Notes: generated from the letters alone by a model not told the origin. Shown: positions 18,864 through 28,563, counted from the first letter of the stretch. The stretch: DNA of 64,000 bases from Dietzia sp. JS16-p6b (GCF_003052165.1 NZ_CP024869.1:3072001-3136000), one strand, 5' to 3'. Program-made: numbers and translations.

Positions 18864-20543
18864 ATGGATCCTGCCGCCCGCACCGGGACTACGCCCACCA
18901 CCACCGGTCTCGCCCGTCGGACCGTCCTCAAGGCCGGGGCCCTGGCCGGGGCCGCGGTGGGCACGAGTGCGCTGGCGGGCCGGTCCGCGGTCGCGGGCGC
19001 CGACGTGGCGGTGTTCCAGCACGGGGTCGCGTCCGGCGACCCCATGCCCGATCGCGTCATCCTGTGGACAAGGGTGACCCCCGCGCCCGACGCGTTCGCG
19101 GGTTCGGGCCGCGGAGTGCCCGTCACCGTCAGTTGGGAGATCGCCAACGACCCCGGTTTCTCCCAGGTCGTCCGGACCGGTTCGCTCGTCACCGACGCCG
19201 GCCGCGACCACACCGTCAAGTTCGACTGCACCGGCCTGGCCCCCGACCGCTGGTACCACTACCGCTTCCGTGCGCTCGGTCAGACCTCGCCCACCGGTCG
19301 CACCCGCACCGCCCCGGCGGACGGGGCGCTGCCCTCCACCGGCCGCTGGCGCATCGGGGTGGTCTCCTGCTCCAACTGGGAGGCGGGGTACTTCTCCGGG
19401 TACCGCCATCTCGAGGCGCGCGGGGACCTCGACGCGATCGTCGAACTGGGCGACTACATCTACGAGTACGGCCGCGATGAGTACACGGGCAAGTTCGGGG
19501 CGGTGCGGCCCCATGATCCCCCGCACGACACCGTGACCCTGGCCGACTACCGGATCCGCCTGGCCCAGTACCACACCGACCCGGACCTCCAGTCCCTGCA
19601 CGCGCACGTCCCGTGGATCTGCACCTGGGACGACCACGAGCTCGCGAACGACAACTGGTCCGACGGGGCCGAGAACCACCACCCACACCAGGGGCCGTTC
19701 GCCGACCGCAAGGCCGCCAGCTCCCAGGCCTACTTCGAGTGGATGCCGGTGCGGCCCGAGTCCCTCCGCGACGGTGGCCACCTCTACCGGCGGTTGCGCT
19801 GGGGCTCGCTCGCCGAGATCAGCATGCTGGACCTGCGCTCGTACCGCACGGAGGGGCCGGACCGCTTCGACGGCCACGCGATCGACGTCACGGGCACGAT
19901 CACCGGCACCGAGCAGTTCGACTGGCTGGCCCGTGGGCTCAGGTCATCGACCGCCCGCTGGAACGTCATCGGCAACTCGGTGATGATCACGCCCGTGCTC
20001 CTGCCCCCTCTCGATCCGCGGACCACCGCCGCGCTCACCGAGTTGCTGGGCGTCCCGCGCGAGGGCATCACCTACAACCCCGACCAGTGGGACGGCTACG
20101 CGGGTGAGCGCCGCAGACTGATGGAGGTCATCCGCGCCGCCGGCACCCGCAACACCGTCTTCCTCACCGGTGACATCCACACTTCCTGGGCCAACGAGGT
20201 GCCGTTCGAGCCCGCGGACTACCCGGGCGCGGGCGTCGGTGCGATCGAGTTCGTGACCCCGTCGATCACCAGCAACAACATCGACGACATGGTCAACCTG
20301 CCGGAGGGCAACCCGCTGTCCCAGACCGCGCAGGGGGCCCTCACGCAGGTCAACCGCCATGTGCGGTGGGTGGATCTGGACCGCCACGGTTTCACGGTGG
20401 TCGAGTTCACCACCGACTTCGCCCACGCCGACTACTGGGCGCTGGTCGCGCGCGAGGACCCGGCCAGCGGCGCCTACCCCCTCGCCAGCTGGCGGGTGCG
20501 GCACGGGACCGACCAGCTGGAGCCGGCCGGCCCGCTGCCCTGA
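18864..20543 (+). CDS. phoD: Tat-exported alkaline phosphatase D (PhoD)
   Basis: Secreted phosphodiesterase/phosphatase of 559 residues that releases phosphate from organic esters. A twin-arginine signal (ARRTVLKAGALAG, residues 17-29) precedes an AVAGAD cleavage region, fitting export of a folded metal enzyme. The PhoD family is shown by FQHGVASGDPMPDRVILWTR, SCSNWEAGYF, ELGDYIYEYG, TWDDHELANDN and FLTGDIHTSW, which supply the metal ligands. GGTGAAC appears at 18796 and 18850; the reverse complement GTTCACC resembles half-sites of actinobacterial PhoP boxes, so phosphate control is possible but not shown. Confidence 0.92.
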   Translation: MDPAARTGTTPTTTGLARRTVLKAGALAGAAVGTSALAGRSAVAGADVAVFQHGVASGDPMPDRVILWTRVTPAPDAFAGSGRGVPVTVSWEIANDPGFSQVVRTGSLVTDAGRDHTVKFDCTGLAPDRWYHYRFRALGQTSPTGRTRTAPADGALPSTGRWRIGVVSCSNWEAGYFSGYRHLEARGDLDAIVELGDYIYEYGRDEYTGKFGAVRPHDPPHDTVTLADYRIRLAQYHTDPDLQSLHAHVPWICTWDDHELANDNWSDGAENHHPHQGPFADRKAASSQAYFEWMPVRPESLRDGGHLYRRLRWGSLAEISMLDLRSYRTEGPDRFDGHAIDVTGTITGTEQFDWLARGLRSSTARWNVIGNSVMITPVLLPPLDPRTTAALTELLGVPREGITYNPDQWDGYAGERRRLMEVIRAAGTRNTVFLTGDIHTSWANEVPFEPADYPGAGVGAIEFVTPSITSNNIDDMVNLPEGNPLSQTAQGALTQVNRHVRWVDLDRHGFTVVEFTTDFAHADYWALVAREDPASGAYPLASWRVRHGTDQLEPAGPLP

Positions 20544-20717
20544 CCCAGCCCACGCCAGCGCACCCCGGACCGTCCCCCTACCGTGACCCACCGCACCGTG
20601 CGTGAGCCGCGCGGCGCCGCCCGAGGTGGCGCTCACTCCCGATTCACACCGTCGTCGGCTACGGTGGCGGGTCGATGCGCCCCGTCCGGGGGCCCGAGAC
20701 GGTACCGGGAGTGATGG

Positions 20718-21269
20718 ATGACGACGACGAACCAGCAGCCACCCGACGGCGAGCCCGATCCCGGGGATCCCCGCACCGGCGGCGGCCGCCCGCGCGGCGG
20801 GCTCCGGGTGGCGCTGGCCGCCGCGGCCGTCGTCGTCGCCGTGGTCGTCGGTGCGCTCGTGTGGCTCGTCGCGGCCGGGCCGATGTCCTCCTCCGCCCGG
20901 GCGGAACGCGCGGTCGAGCAGACCCTGCGCGACATGACCGGGTCGGAATCGTTCTCGGAGTTCAACAGCCACCTGTGCGCCGAGAACCGGGTTCCCCAGG
21001 ACCTCGTCGACAACATCACCGCCTCCGGCGAGCAGACCGGTACCGACCTCGACGCGATGCTGCGCGAGTCCATCGCGGGGTCGTTCCCGCAGGACCTCGT
21101 CGTCACCGGGGTGGAGATCGACGGCGACGTGGCCACCGCCACCGTGGAGTCGGAGTCCGATGAGTCCGCCCCGGAGCAGGTGCGGATGCTCGACGAGGAC
21201 GGCGTCTGGAAGGTGTGCGAACCCGGTGTGGGAATGGGCGCGGTGCCGCAGGGAGATCAGCCCGGCTGA
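20718..21269 (+). CDS. Membrane-anchored conserved protein (Rv0361-like)
   Basis: Protein of 183 residues: a Pro/Gly-rich cytosolic start, one transmembrane helix (about residues 32-56), and an extracytoplasmic domain with two cysteines near residues 92 and 173 that resembles the DUF4878/lumazine-binding-like folds. GGGAG precedes the ATG. It lies directly next to fba, the position of Rv0361 in M. tuberculosis. Function unknown. A stem-loop follows at 21302-21337. Confidence 0.7.
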   Translation: MTTTNQQPPDGEPDPGDPRTGGGRPRGGLRVALAAAAVVVAVVVGALVWLVAAGPMSSSARAERAVEQTLRDMTGSESFSEFNSHLCAENRVPQDLVDNITASGEQTGTDLDAMLRESIAGSFPQDLVVTGVEIDGDVATATVESESDESAPEQVRMLDEDGVWKVCEPGVGMGAVPQGDQPG

Positions 21270-21301
21270 GGCGTCTCCGCCCGGGTGGTCCCGGCACACG
21301 A

Positions 21302-21337
21302 CAGCGGCGTCCCTCCGCTGACGGAGGGACGCCGCTG
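21302..21337. terminator. Stem-loop between convergent Rv0361-like gene and fba
   Basis: Perfect 16-base inverted repeat CAGCGGCGTCCCTCCG / CGGAGGGACGCCGCTG with a 4-base loop. It lies between convergent genes and can end both transcripts. No T-run. Confidence 0.75.
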
Positions 21338-21419
21338 AAGGCACCGACCCGTCGGGGCGCCTCGAGTCGGGTCAGGCCGGGGCCTCCGGTCCGGTGGAGG
21401 CGGTTCAGTCAGAGGCGGT

Positions 21420-22463
21420 TCAGGCAGAGGCGCCCTTCGACTTGCCGGCCGACTTGAGGTCGTTGCACGCCTCGACGACGCGCTCGGACATCGCCTGCTC
21501 CGCCTTCTTGAGGTACGAGCGCGGGTCGTAGACCTTCTTGTTGCCGACCTCACCGTCGACCTTGAGGACGCCGTCGTAGTTGCCGAACATGTGCGCGGCG
21601 ATCGGACGGGTGAACGCGTACTGGGTGTCGGTGTCGACGTTCATCTTGATGACGCCGTAGGACAGCGCCTCCTCGATCTCGGACTTGGCCGAGCCCGAAC
21701 CACCGTGGAAGACGAAGTCGAACGGAAGGTCGCCCTGGTTCAGCCCGAGCTTCTCGACCGCGACGTCCTGGCCCATCTTCAGCACCTCGGGCTTGAGCTT
21801 GACATTTCCGGGCTTGTACACGCCGTGGACGTTGCCGAAGGTCGCCGCCAGCAGGTAACGCTGTCCGGTGTTGCCCGCGCCGAGCGCGTCGATGGTGGCC
21901 TCGAAGTCCTCGCGGGAGGTGTAGAGCTTCTCGTTGATCTCGTTCTCGACCCCGTCCTCCTCGCCGCCGACGACGCCGATCTCGATCTCGAGGATCTGCT
22001 TGGCGTTGGCCGTCTTCTCGAGCAGCTCCTTGGCGATCTCGAGGTTACGGTCGAGCGGGGTGGCCGAGCCGTCCCACATGTGCGACTGGAACAGCGGGTT
22101 CTCGCCGCGGTCGACGCGTTCCTGGGAGATCTCGATGAGCGGACGCACGAAGCCGTCCAGCTTGTCCTCGGGGCAGTGGTCGGTGTGCAGCGCGACCAGG
22201 ATGTCGTACTTCGCCGCGATGACGTGTGCGAACTCGGCGAGCGCGACGGCACCGGTGACCATGTCCTTGACGTTCAGCCCGGAGCCGAACTCGGAACCGC
22301 CGGTGGAGAACTGGATGATGCCGTCGGAGCCGGCGTCGGCGAAACCCTTGATGGCCGCGTTGATGGTCTCGGACGACGTGCAGTTGATCGCGGGGTAGGC
22401 GAAGCCCTCGTTACGGGCCCGGTCGAGCATGTCCTTGTACTGCTCCGGGGTGGCGATAGGCAT
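21420..22463 (-). CDS. fba: Class II fructose-bisphosphate aldolase
   Basis: Zinc-dependent glycolytic aldolase of 347 residues, cleaving fructose 1,6-bisphosphate to two triose phosphates. Visible: AINCTSSETINAAI at residue 25, the substrate loop IIQFSTGGSEFGSG near residue 50, the zinc and catalytic site LVALHTDHCPEDKLDG near residue 95, and the phosphate loop FVFHGGSGS near residue 250. Length fits the type A mycobacterial form. Monocistronic by position, between a terminator and the CobW-family gene. Confidence 0.96.
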   Translation of the reverse strand: MPIATPEQYKDMLDRARNEGFAYPAINCTSSETINAAIKGFADAGSDGIIQFSTGGSEFGSGLNVKDMVTGAVALAEFAHVIAAKYDILVALHTDHCPEDKLDGFVRPLIEISQERVDRGENPLFQSHMWDGSATPLDRNLEIAKELLEKTANAKQILEIEIGVVGGEEDGVENEINEKLYTSREDFEATIDALGAGNTGQRYLLAATFGNVHGVYKPGNVKLKPEVLKMGQDVAVEKLGLNQGDLPFDFVFHGGSGSAKSEIEEALSYGVIKMNVDTDTQYAFTRPIAAHMFGNYDGVLKVDGEVGNKKVYDPRSYLKKAEQAMSERVVEACNDLKSAGKSKGASA

Positions 22464-22596
22464 TGACGATCCTCCAGTTTTTCGGCGCTGTGACTCATCC
22501 CATCCTACGAGGTAGCGCCAGGGGGCGGGTCGCGGTGGACCGGCGGGGGCACGGTGGGCTCGCGACGGTGTCACGGCGCCCGGCGGACACCGGCGG

Positions 22597-23706
22597 TCAG
22601 CGGGCCAATCCGAGTCCCGGAACCGCCGAGGGCATCGCCGCCAACTCGTCATCGGTGAGCAGGGCGCCACGGAGCGCGGATCGCACCGCGGCGTGGTCGA
22701 GCTTCACCCCGATGAGCACGATCTCCTGCCCCGGGCGGACGTCTGGTACGCGCGCCCACTCCTGGGCGATCTGGAGATCGTAGTTGGGCCCGGCCTGGGA
22801 CCACACCACCGCATGGTGCGGATGCGACGACAACCAGCAGTAGCCTTTGGACCTCACCAGACCGCGGGTGGACCTGAGGGCCGCCTCGAGCCGAGCCGGG
22901 TCGAACGGCCGCCCGGACCGGAATACCGTCGACGAGATGCCGTACTCCTCCGTCTCCGGGGTGTGCGGGGTGGCGAGTTCCTCCGCGTACCCCTCCGCCT
23001 GCGCGGCGACCGCGGGGTCGAACAAACCGGTGTCCACCACGTCGGCGACATCGATCCTGCCGCGGTCGAGTCGGCGCACGCGGGCGCGGGGGTTGAGGGC
23101 CCGGATCATCTGCTCGGTCGCGCCCGCCACCTGCTCCGAGGCCAGATCCGTCTTGGACACCAGCACGAGGTCCGCGAACTCGACCTGGTCCACCAGGAGG
23201 TCGGCGATCGTCCGCTCGTCGCCCTCGCCCGCGGCCATGTCGTGCTGGTCCAGTCGGTCCCCGCGGGCGATCGCACCGAGGAACGTCGAGGCGTCGACGA
23301 CCGTGACCATGGTGTCCAACCTGGCCAGATCGTCGAGGCGGAACCCGCCGGTGAACTCCCACTCGAAGGTCGCGGCGACCGGCATGGGCTCGGAGATACC
23401 CGTCGACTCCACGACGATGGCGTCGAACGACCCGTCGCGGGCCAGACGGGCCACGGATTCCACGAGGTCTTCGCGGAGCGTGCAGCAGATGCAGCCGTTG
23501 GTGAGCTCCACCAGCTTCTCCTCGCCGCGCTCGACATGCCCCTCACCGGCCACCAGGGCGGCGTCGATGTTGATCTCGGACATGTCGTTGACGATGACGG
23601 CGATGCGGCGACCGTCCCGGTTGGACAGGAGATGGTTGAGAAGGGTCGTCTTGCCGGCCCCGAGGAAGCCGGACAGGACGGTGACGGGGATGCGGGAATC
23701 AGCCAT
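22597..23706 (-). CDS. CobW/COG0523-family GTPase (zinc-responsive)
   Basis: Putative metallochaperone GTPase of 369 residues. The G domain shows [16 protein letters not shown] at residue 11, [13 protein letters not shown], the metal motif [11 protein letters not shown] near residue 73 (CxCC), and [11 protein letters not shown] CobW C-terminal domain follows, with [12 protein letters not shown] (His-rich) near residue 300. COG0523 proteins behind a Zur box are known to help deliver zinc to enzymes in zinc shortage, and this one has such a box just before its start (23712-23732). The target protein is unknown. Confidence 0.88.
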   Translation of the reverse strand: MADSRIPVTVLSGFLGAGKTTLLNHLLSNRDGRRIAVIVNDMSEINIDAALVAGEGHVERGEEKLVELTNGCICCTLREDLVESVARLARDGSFDAIVVESTGISEPMPVAATFEWEFTGGFRLDDLARLDTMVTVVDASTFLGAIARGDRLDQHDMAAGEGDERTIADLLVDQVEFADLVLVSKTDLASEQVAGATEQMIRALNPRARVRRLDRGRIDVADVVDTGLFDPAVAAQAEGYAEELATPHTPETEEYGISSTVFRSGRPFDPARLEAALRSTRGLVRSKGYCWLSSHPHHAVVWSQAGPNYDLQIAQEWARVPDVRPGQEIVLIGVKLDHAAVRSALRGALLTDDELAAMPSAVPGLGLAR

Positions 23707-23711
23707 GGTCC

Positions 23712-23732
23712 TAATGATAACCATTTCCATTA
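23712..23732 (-). promoter_or_regulatory. Zur-like operator before the CobW GTPase gene
   Basis: Interrupted palindrome: TAATGATAAC then CATTTCCATTA on the plus strand, whose outer arms TAATG/CATTA match exactly. The AT-rich composition contrasts with surrounding DNA. It resembles the Zur (FurB) box of mycobacteria and corynebacteria. It ends 6 bases from the start codon, so the mRNA is likely nearly leaderless and repressed by zinc-loaded Zur. Confidence 0.7.
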
Positions 23733-23761
23733 AGGCTGCGGCGCCGGGACCGTCGTGGACG

Positions 23762-24466
23762 TCAGAGGGGGGCGGCGTGCTCGCGGATCCACGCGTGCAT
23801 CGCGATCCCGGCGGCCACGCCGGCGTTGATCGATCGGGTCGAACCGAACTGGGCGATCGACACCGTCCGGGCCGCCCGCAGGCGCGCGTCCGCACTGACA
23901 CCGGGCCCCTCCTGCCCGAACAGCAGTACACACTCGCGCGGCAGGCGGGCGGTCTCGAGCGGCTCGGCACCGGGGAGATTATCGACGGCGACCACGGGCA
24001 GTCCCTCGGCCTCGGCCCACGCCATCAGCGCGGACACGTCCTCGTGGTGCCGCAGGTGCTGGTAACGATCGGTCACCATCGCCCCGCGGCGGTTCCAGCG
24101 GCGTCGACCCACGATGTGCACCTCGGCCGCGAGGAAGGCGTTGGCCGTGCGGACCACGGTGCCGATGTTGGCATCGTGGCCGAAGTTCTCGATGGCCACG
24201 TGGAACGGGTGCCGCCGGGTGTCGAGGTCGGCCACGATGGCCTCGCGCCGCCAGTAGCGGTAGCGGTCGACCACGTTGCGGCGGTCGCCCGAGTCGAGCA
24301 GTTCCGGGTCCCAGCGGTCGCCGGACGGCCGGGGCTCCCCGGGGCGCTCGAGCTCCCACGGGCCCACCCCGACGAGGCCCTCACCCCATTCGGTGGGCCC
24401 GGCGGAGGGATCCGCTGCTGCGGGGTCCGCGGTCGCGGCCTCCGGGTCGGGGGTGGGCCCGGTCAC
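23762..24466 (-). CDS. TrmH/SpoU-family RNA methyltransferase
   Basis: SAM-dependent 2'-O-ribose methyltransferase of tRNA or rRNA, 234 residues, with the SPOUT knot. Motif 1 is [22 protein letters not shown] near residue 75, motif 2 [12 protein letters not shown] near residue 175, and motif 3 [21 protein letters not shown] near residue 195. The exact RNA target is not visible. The GTG start overlaps the stop of the SDR gene by 4 bases (GTGA), so it is translationally coupled. The M. tuberculosis counterpart Rv0380c also lies next to pyrE. Confidence 0.88.
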   Translation of the reverse strand: MTGPTPDPEAATADPAAADPSAGPTEWGEGLVGVGPWELERPGEPRPSGDRWDPELLDSGDRRNVVDRYRYWRREAIVADLDTRRHPFHVAIENFGHDANIGTVVRTANAFLAAEVHIVGRRRWNRRGAMVTDRYQHLRHHEDVSALMAWAEAEGLPVVAVDNLPGAEPLETARLPRECVLLFGQEGPGVSADARLRAARTVSIAQFGSTRSINAGVAAGIAMHAWIREHAAPL

Positions 24467-25296
24467 GAGGTCAGGCGCCGATTGGCCAGTCGGATGATCC
24501 GCCCCGGCCCGACCTGAGACGCCAGGTACATCGCGGTGGCCTGGGTGCCCACAGGCCGGTGCACCTCGCGACCCACGACGCCCCGGATCCGCCCGAGCAG
24601 ACCGGACGTCGGGCGCCGCGTCTGCTCGGCGAGGCGCAGAACCTCGCCGGCCACGTCGCCCTCGGTCAGTCGGACGCCCATGTTCCGCATGCCTGCGGTG
24701 TTCACGCCCTCGAGCATCCCCGTGCCCACGTAGAGCGGCCACACCGAACACACGCGGATGCCCGTGGGACCCCACTCCAGGTCCAGCGCCTCGGTGATCC
24801 CCCGGACGGCGAACTTGGTGGCCGAGTACACGGCCATCTCGGCCTGGCCGTAGATCGCCGAGGCCGAGCAGAGGTTGACCACGACCGCGGACGAGGCCTT
24901 CTCCAGGTACGGGTGCGCCGCCCGGCAGCCGTACATCACGCCCTTGACGTTGACATCGACGAGCGCGGAGTCCTGCTCGTAGCTCGCGTCCACGAACGGC
25001 ATCCCGTACAACAGGCCGGCATTGTTGACCAGGACGTTCAGCGCGCCACCGGAGCGGGCCGTCACCTGTTCCAGTGCGGCCTCCCAGGCGGCGGGGTCGG
25101 TGACGTCCAGCGCTCCGGTGATCACGCGGTCATCCCCCGCCGCCCAGGCACACGGCTGCAGATCGAAGGCGCCCACCAGGTACCCGGCGTCGGCGAACCT
25201 GCGTGCGGTGGCCTCGCCGATCCCGCGGCCGGCGCCGGTGACGAGAACCGTGCGGACCGTGGATCCGGCCGGTGCACCCGCGCCAGTGGCACTCAC
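24463..25296 (-). CDS. Short-chain dehydrogenase/reductase
   Basis: NAD(P)-dependent oxidoreductase of 277 residues. Classical SDR marks: TVLVTGAGRGIGEATA at residue 15 (cofactor loop), NVLVNNAGLLYGMP near residue 90, a catalytic Ser in VVNLCSASAIYG near residue 138, and YSATKFAV (Tyr/Lys) near residue 151. Substrate unknown. It overlaps the genes on both sides by about 4 bases, so a lysoplasmalogenase-SDR-methyltransferase unit is likely. Confidence 0.85.
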   Translation of the reverse strand: MSATGAGAPAGSTVRTVLVTGAGRGIGEATARRFADAGYLVGAFDLQPCAWAAGDDRVITGALDVTDPAAWEAALEQVTARSGGALNVLVNNAGLLYGMPFVDASYEQDSALVDVNVKGVMYGCRAAHPYLEKASSAVVVNLCSASAIYGQAEMAVYSATKFAVRGITEALDLEWGPTGIRVCSVWPLYVGTGMLEGVNTAGMRNMGVRLTEGDVAGEVLRLAEQTRRPTSGLLGRIRGVVGREVHRPVGTQATAMYLASQVGPGRIIRLANRRLTS

Positions 25297-26072
25297 GCCG
25301 GTCGCCCGGCCGTGCGTGCCGCGGCCGCGGTCCCCGTGAGTAGGAGCAACGCGGCGGTGGCGTAGGTGTCGATCACACCGACGTCGAGGGCCCGCGCGAG
25401 CGCGGTCCCGCCCTCGGCCTTGCGTCGGACGAGGATCAGGCCGTCGCTGAGGAGGAAGACCGGGCCCGCCACGGCCAGCACCGAGGCCGCCGGCCCGGAT
25501 CGGCGATCCACAGAGGTCGCCAGCGCCGACAGGGCCGCCAGCAGTCCTCCGTACGCGGCGAGCGGAGCGTTGGCCCGATCCTCGGACAGGAGAATCGCGC
25601 CGGCGGCACCGGCCACCACCCCGTGGACCGCGGACTGGAGCGGCTTGAATCTCAGCCCGGACCGGAGCATCAGCCCGCCGAGCGCGAGATGGCCCACCCC
25701 GAACGCCGCCGCGCCCGAGACCAGGCGCGCCTTCGACCGGCTCGCATGTCCGCCCCCGAGCATGAGGATCACGTCGCCGGTGGTGTACGCCGCACCGGTG
25801 ACCGACAGCAGCATGGTCGCGAGCGGCCCGAGACCGCCGACTCCCGGTCGCCCAGCTCCCTCACCCCGAGCTCCGTCCCGCAGCGCGATTGCCAGCGCCG
25901 CCGGGACGATGAGCGGCTTGCAGAGCTTCTCCAGTGGGCCGAACCCGGTCGCCTTGGCGAGCTCCGTACCCGCCGCGGCGGCGAGGAACGCGGGACCCTC
26001 CGGGCGGGAGGTGTCCATGAGCGACAGCACCCGCTCGTTCAGTGCCCGCGTCACGACGGAGGGGAAGGTCAT
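25293..26072 (-). CDS. Lysoplasmalogenase-like membrane protein (YhhN family)
   Basis: Multi-pass membrane protein of 259 residues in the YhhN/TMEM86 family, some members of which cleave the vinyl-ether bond of lysoplasmalogens. Family marks: KLCKPLIVPAALAIAL near residue 50, TGDVILMLGG near residue 102, AAFGVGHLALGG near residue 123 and DGLILVRR near residue 220; six to eight helices. AGAGGA stands before the ATG at 26072, which favours it over the longer frame. The substrate in this organism is not known. Confidence 0.75.
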   Translation of the reverse strand: MTFPSVVTRALNERVLSLMDTSRPEGPAFLAAAAGTELAKATGFGPLEKLCKPLIVPAALAIALRDGARGEGAGRPGVGGLGPLATMLLSVTGAAYTTGDVILMLGGGHASRSKARLVSGAAAFGVGHLALGGLMLRSGLRFKPLQSAVHGVVAGAAGAILLSEDRANAPLAAYGGLLAALSALATSVDRRSGPAASVLAVAGPVFLLSDGLILVRRKAEGGTALARALDVGVIDTYATAALLLLTGTAAAARTAGRPA

Positions 26073-26124
26073 GGTCGTCCTCTCGGTTGTGCTGTTCCGT
26101 GCCCCCATCCATCCGTTTGCCATG

Positions 26125-26682
26125 TCACTCCAGCCCCAGGTCGGTCAGGCCGAGCAGGGCGCGGTAGTCCACGCCCTCTGCCCGGATCACGTCGTCCGCA
26201 CCGGTGGCCCGGTCGACGACGGTCGCCACGCCCACCACCTCGGCGCCCGCCTCCCGCAACGCGGTCACCGCGGTGAGCGGGGAGTTGCCGGTGGTCGTGG
26301 TGTCCTCGACCACCAGGACCCGCTTCCCCACGATGTCCGGACCCTCGATCCGGCGCTGCATCCCGTGCTTCTTCGCTTCCTTGCGCACGACGAACGCGTC
26401 GATCGGCCGGCCCGGCGCGTGCATGATGGCGGTCGCGACGGGGTCCGCCCCGAGGGTCAGCCCGCCCACGGCGTCGAAGTCCCAGTCCGCCGTCTGCTCG
26501 CGCAACAGACGTCCGATCAGCGGCGACGCCTCGTGATGCAGCGTCGCGCGGCGCAGGTCCACATAGTAATCGGCCTCCCGGCCGGAGGAGAGGGTGACGC
26601 GGCCGTGCACGACCGCGAGCTCGGCGACCAACTCGGCCAGTCGGGTTCTGGCCGCCGGATCGACGGTGGCGGGGGTGGGCAT
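26125..26682 (-). CDS. pyrE: Orotate phosphoribosyltransferase PyrE
   Basis: Pyrimidine synthesis enzyme of 185 residues that makes orotidine monophosphate from orotate and PRPP. Marks: GREADYYVDLRRATLH near residue 33, FVVRKEAKKHG near residue 95 and the PRPP motif VLVVEDTTTTGNS near residue 122. Length fits actinobacterial PyrE. Cytosolic. It probably leads the minus-strand unit down to the methyltransferase gene, 52 bases from the YhhN gene. Confidence 0.95.
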   Translation of the reverse strand: MPTPATVDPAARTRLAELVAELAVVHGRVTLSSGREADYYVDLRRATLHHEASPLIGRLLREQTADWDFDAVGGLTLGADPVATAIMHAPGRPIDAFVVRKEAKKHGMQRRIEGPDIVGKRVLVVEDTTTTGNSPLTAVTALREAGAEVVGVATVVDRATGADDVIRAEGVDYRALLGLTDLGLE

Positions 26683-26764
26683 CGGGCTCCTCTGATCGGC
26701 GGGCGGGACGGTGATCGGTCTCGGAGTCGACTCTAGACGCGGGCCACGAGATCACGACGCGAAG

Positions 26765-26803
26765 AGGGACGGGCCGGCCGCGTGATGCGGCCGGCCCGTC
26801 CCT
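26765..26803. terminator. Stem-loop downstream of the exported-protein cluster
   Basis: Perfect 17-base inverted repeat (AGGGACGGGCCGGCCGC and its complement) with a 5-base loop, just past the stop of the gene at 26839 on the minus strand. It ends that cluster before pyrE. Confidence 0.75.
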
Positions 26804-26838
26804 CCGTCAGCTCGTCGTCCTGCTCGAGCCCACGACGG

Positions 26839-27705
26839 TCAGGGCTCCAGGGTGTCCCCGTCGTCGTCCCCCGGCGGAACCTCATCGACCGGCGGCTCCG
26901 GATCGACGGGATCGGTGCCACTGCTCCCCAGCGACCCGAGGGACCCGCTCCCGAGGCTGCCGGTGTTCTCGGGGACGACGACCGGCGGCGGCCATCCGTC
27001 CTCGAACGTGGACCAGGCGTACAGCTGACCGTTGCCCTGCGCGGCCGCGGAGTTGGTCCCCTGGGCGCACATGGTGAAGAAGCCGATCAGATCCTCGCCG
27101 CGGGGCTGGGTGGCCGGCGGCCCGAGCGTGATGGTCCGGTTGACCGTCTGACCGTTGGTCATCTGGAAAGACCCGGTGGTGCCGAACAGTCCCTCGACCT
27201 TCGCCCGGGTGTTCTGCTCGGTGATGCGCGAGCGGAGCTGGACCGCTTCGGTCGCCATGTCGCCCAGGCTGCCCTGCGGGAAGAACTGGGTGAGCGGCCA
27301 CAGGGGCATGGTGATGGTCGAGCCGGACGCGGTGATGCTGACCGTCTCCGCCCGGACGTTCTGGTACCGCGAGTAGTACTCGGCCGACATCTCGACGACG
27401 GGCGCCGTCGAGACGGTACCGCCGGGCCGGGCGCCCGCGGCGGTGTCCGGGTTGGGCGCCTCACAGAAGACCGTGAAGCCGAGGTTGTTGGTCATCGAGA
27501 CCTGAACGGTGCCCGCGGCCCGGTCGACGTTGACGATGTCGACGGTCATCCCCGGGTTGTTGACGACGACGGTGCGGCCGTCACCGTTGTCACCGGGGAC
27601 GACGGTCACGGCGTTCTGCGCGGCCGCGGTCCCGGCCATACCGAGCACCATGAGGGCGCTCGCGGACGCCGCTGTGAAGCCCTTGAGGGCGCGTGAGGTG
27701 GACAT
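26839..27705 (-). CDS. Exported protein, two-Cys family with internal GSLGS repeats
   Basis: Predicted secreted protein of 288 residues, function unknown. A signal peptide ends in TAAAQN near residue 31. The mature part holds AAGTVQVSMTNNLGFTVFC near residue 68, VSTAPVVEMSAEYYSRYQ, and a late Cys in FFTMCAQG near residue 216. Near residue 248 a TGSLGSGSLGSLGS run begins, followed by an acidic Pro-rich end (DPVDPEPP ... DGDTLEP). It shares this plan with the next two genes. AAGGAGA precedes the ATG at 27705. Last gene of a three-gene minus-strand set. A cell-surface location is inferred. Confidence 0.75.
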   Translation of the reverse strand: MSTSRALKGFTAASASALMVLGMAGTAAAQNAVTVVPGDNGDGRTVVVNNPGMTVDIVNVDRAAGTVQVSMTNNLGFTVFCEAPNPDTAAGARPGGTVSTAPVVEMSAEYYSRYQNVRAETVSITASGSTITMPLWPLTQFFPQGSLGDMATEAVQLRSRITEQNTRAKVEGLFGTTGSFQMTNGQTVNRTITLGPPATQPRGEDLIGFFTMCAQGTNSAAAQGNGQLYAWSTFEDGWPPPVVVPENTGSLGSGSLGSLGSSGTDPVDPEPPVDEVPPGDDDGDTLEP

Positions 27706-27736
27706 GAGTCTCCTTGAGAATTCGGTCTGAAGGGGG

Positions 27737-28474
27737 TTACGAGCCGACGGAGCCGGCACCGAGGCTTCCCGTCGTGCTGGGGTCGGGCGCCGGGTTCGGG
27801 TCCTCGATGTCCTCGAGACCGATGTAGAGGAACCAGTCGTTGGTCACCATGTTGCGGCACATGAACACCGCGGCGGCCCTCCATTCGCCACGGTCGCCGG
27901 TGGCCGGGACACCGAGCGGGGCCGTGTAGTCCACGGTGCCACCGGCCGGGACGGTGAACTGGAGCGCGTTGTTCACCCGGGGGTCACCCGTGCGTCCGGC
28001 GACCCGTGCCTCGTTGTGCGCCTGTCGTGGTCCGGCCTCCGCCGAGCCGATGGCGCTGCCCGCAGGGAAGACGTCGAGGGCCGACCCGAAGGACACCAGG
28101 TCGCCGTTGGCGTTGGTGTCGGTGGGGCCGGTGAACACCCGGGTCCGGTAGTACTCCCGGACCTCCTCGGCCGCCGCGGCGGTGGTCACCTGGCCGTAAC
28201 CGAGCGCCGTGTTCTGACCTCCGATGTTGAACTGGGGGACCTCACAGCGGAAGTTCGCATCGGTGGTGTTCTGGATCGATCCGGTGATCGTCGTGGGCGC
28301 CTCCCCCTTGTCGTTGACCGTGACGACGAGGGAGGTGTCGTCGACCTTGATGACGTAGCCGCCGGGGTTGCCGCCGGGCACCTGGGCGAGCGCGGGGGCC
28401 GCGCCGGCCACGAGAGCCAGTGCGGCAGCCGCAGCGACAGCCCCGCGCACTGCTGTGGTGGTGGTTGAGATCAT
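27737..28474 (-). CDS. Exported protein, two-Cys family with TGSLG tail
   Basis: Predicted secreted protein of 245 residues, function unknown. The signal peptide ends in ALAQ near residue 31. Mature sequence: GNPGGYVIKVDDTSLVV, then a strand ending in NTTDANFRC near residue 78, GQVTTAAAAEEVREYYR near residue 98, a late Cys in AAVFMCRNM near residue 212, and the end PSTTGSLGAGSVGS. AGGAG is upstream of the ATG. It matches the neighbours at 26839 and 28564 in cysteine spacing and tail rather than in overall identity. Confidence 0.75.
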   Translation of the reverse strand: MISTTTTAVRGAVAAAAALALVAGAAPALAQVPGGNPGGYVIKVDDTSLVVTVNDKGEAPTTITGSIQNTTDANFRCEVPQFNIGGQNTALGYGQVTTAAAAEEVREYYRTRVFTGPTDTNANGDLVSFGSALDVFPAGSAIGSAEAGPRQAHNEARVAGRTGDPRVNNALQFTVPAGGTVDYTAPLGVPATGDRGEWRAAAVFMCRNMVTNDWFLYIGLEDIEDPNPAPDPSTTGSLGAGSVGS

Positions 28475-28563
28475 TCTTCACTGCTCCTGTCGTACCGGCC
28501 ATCGTGGAGAGACCGGGGTCCTATCGGATTGCTCTGGTCGCGGTCTGACCGCGGGGGTGACTG

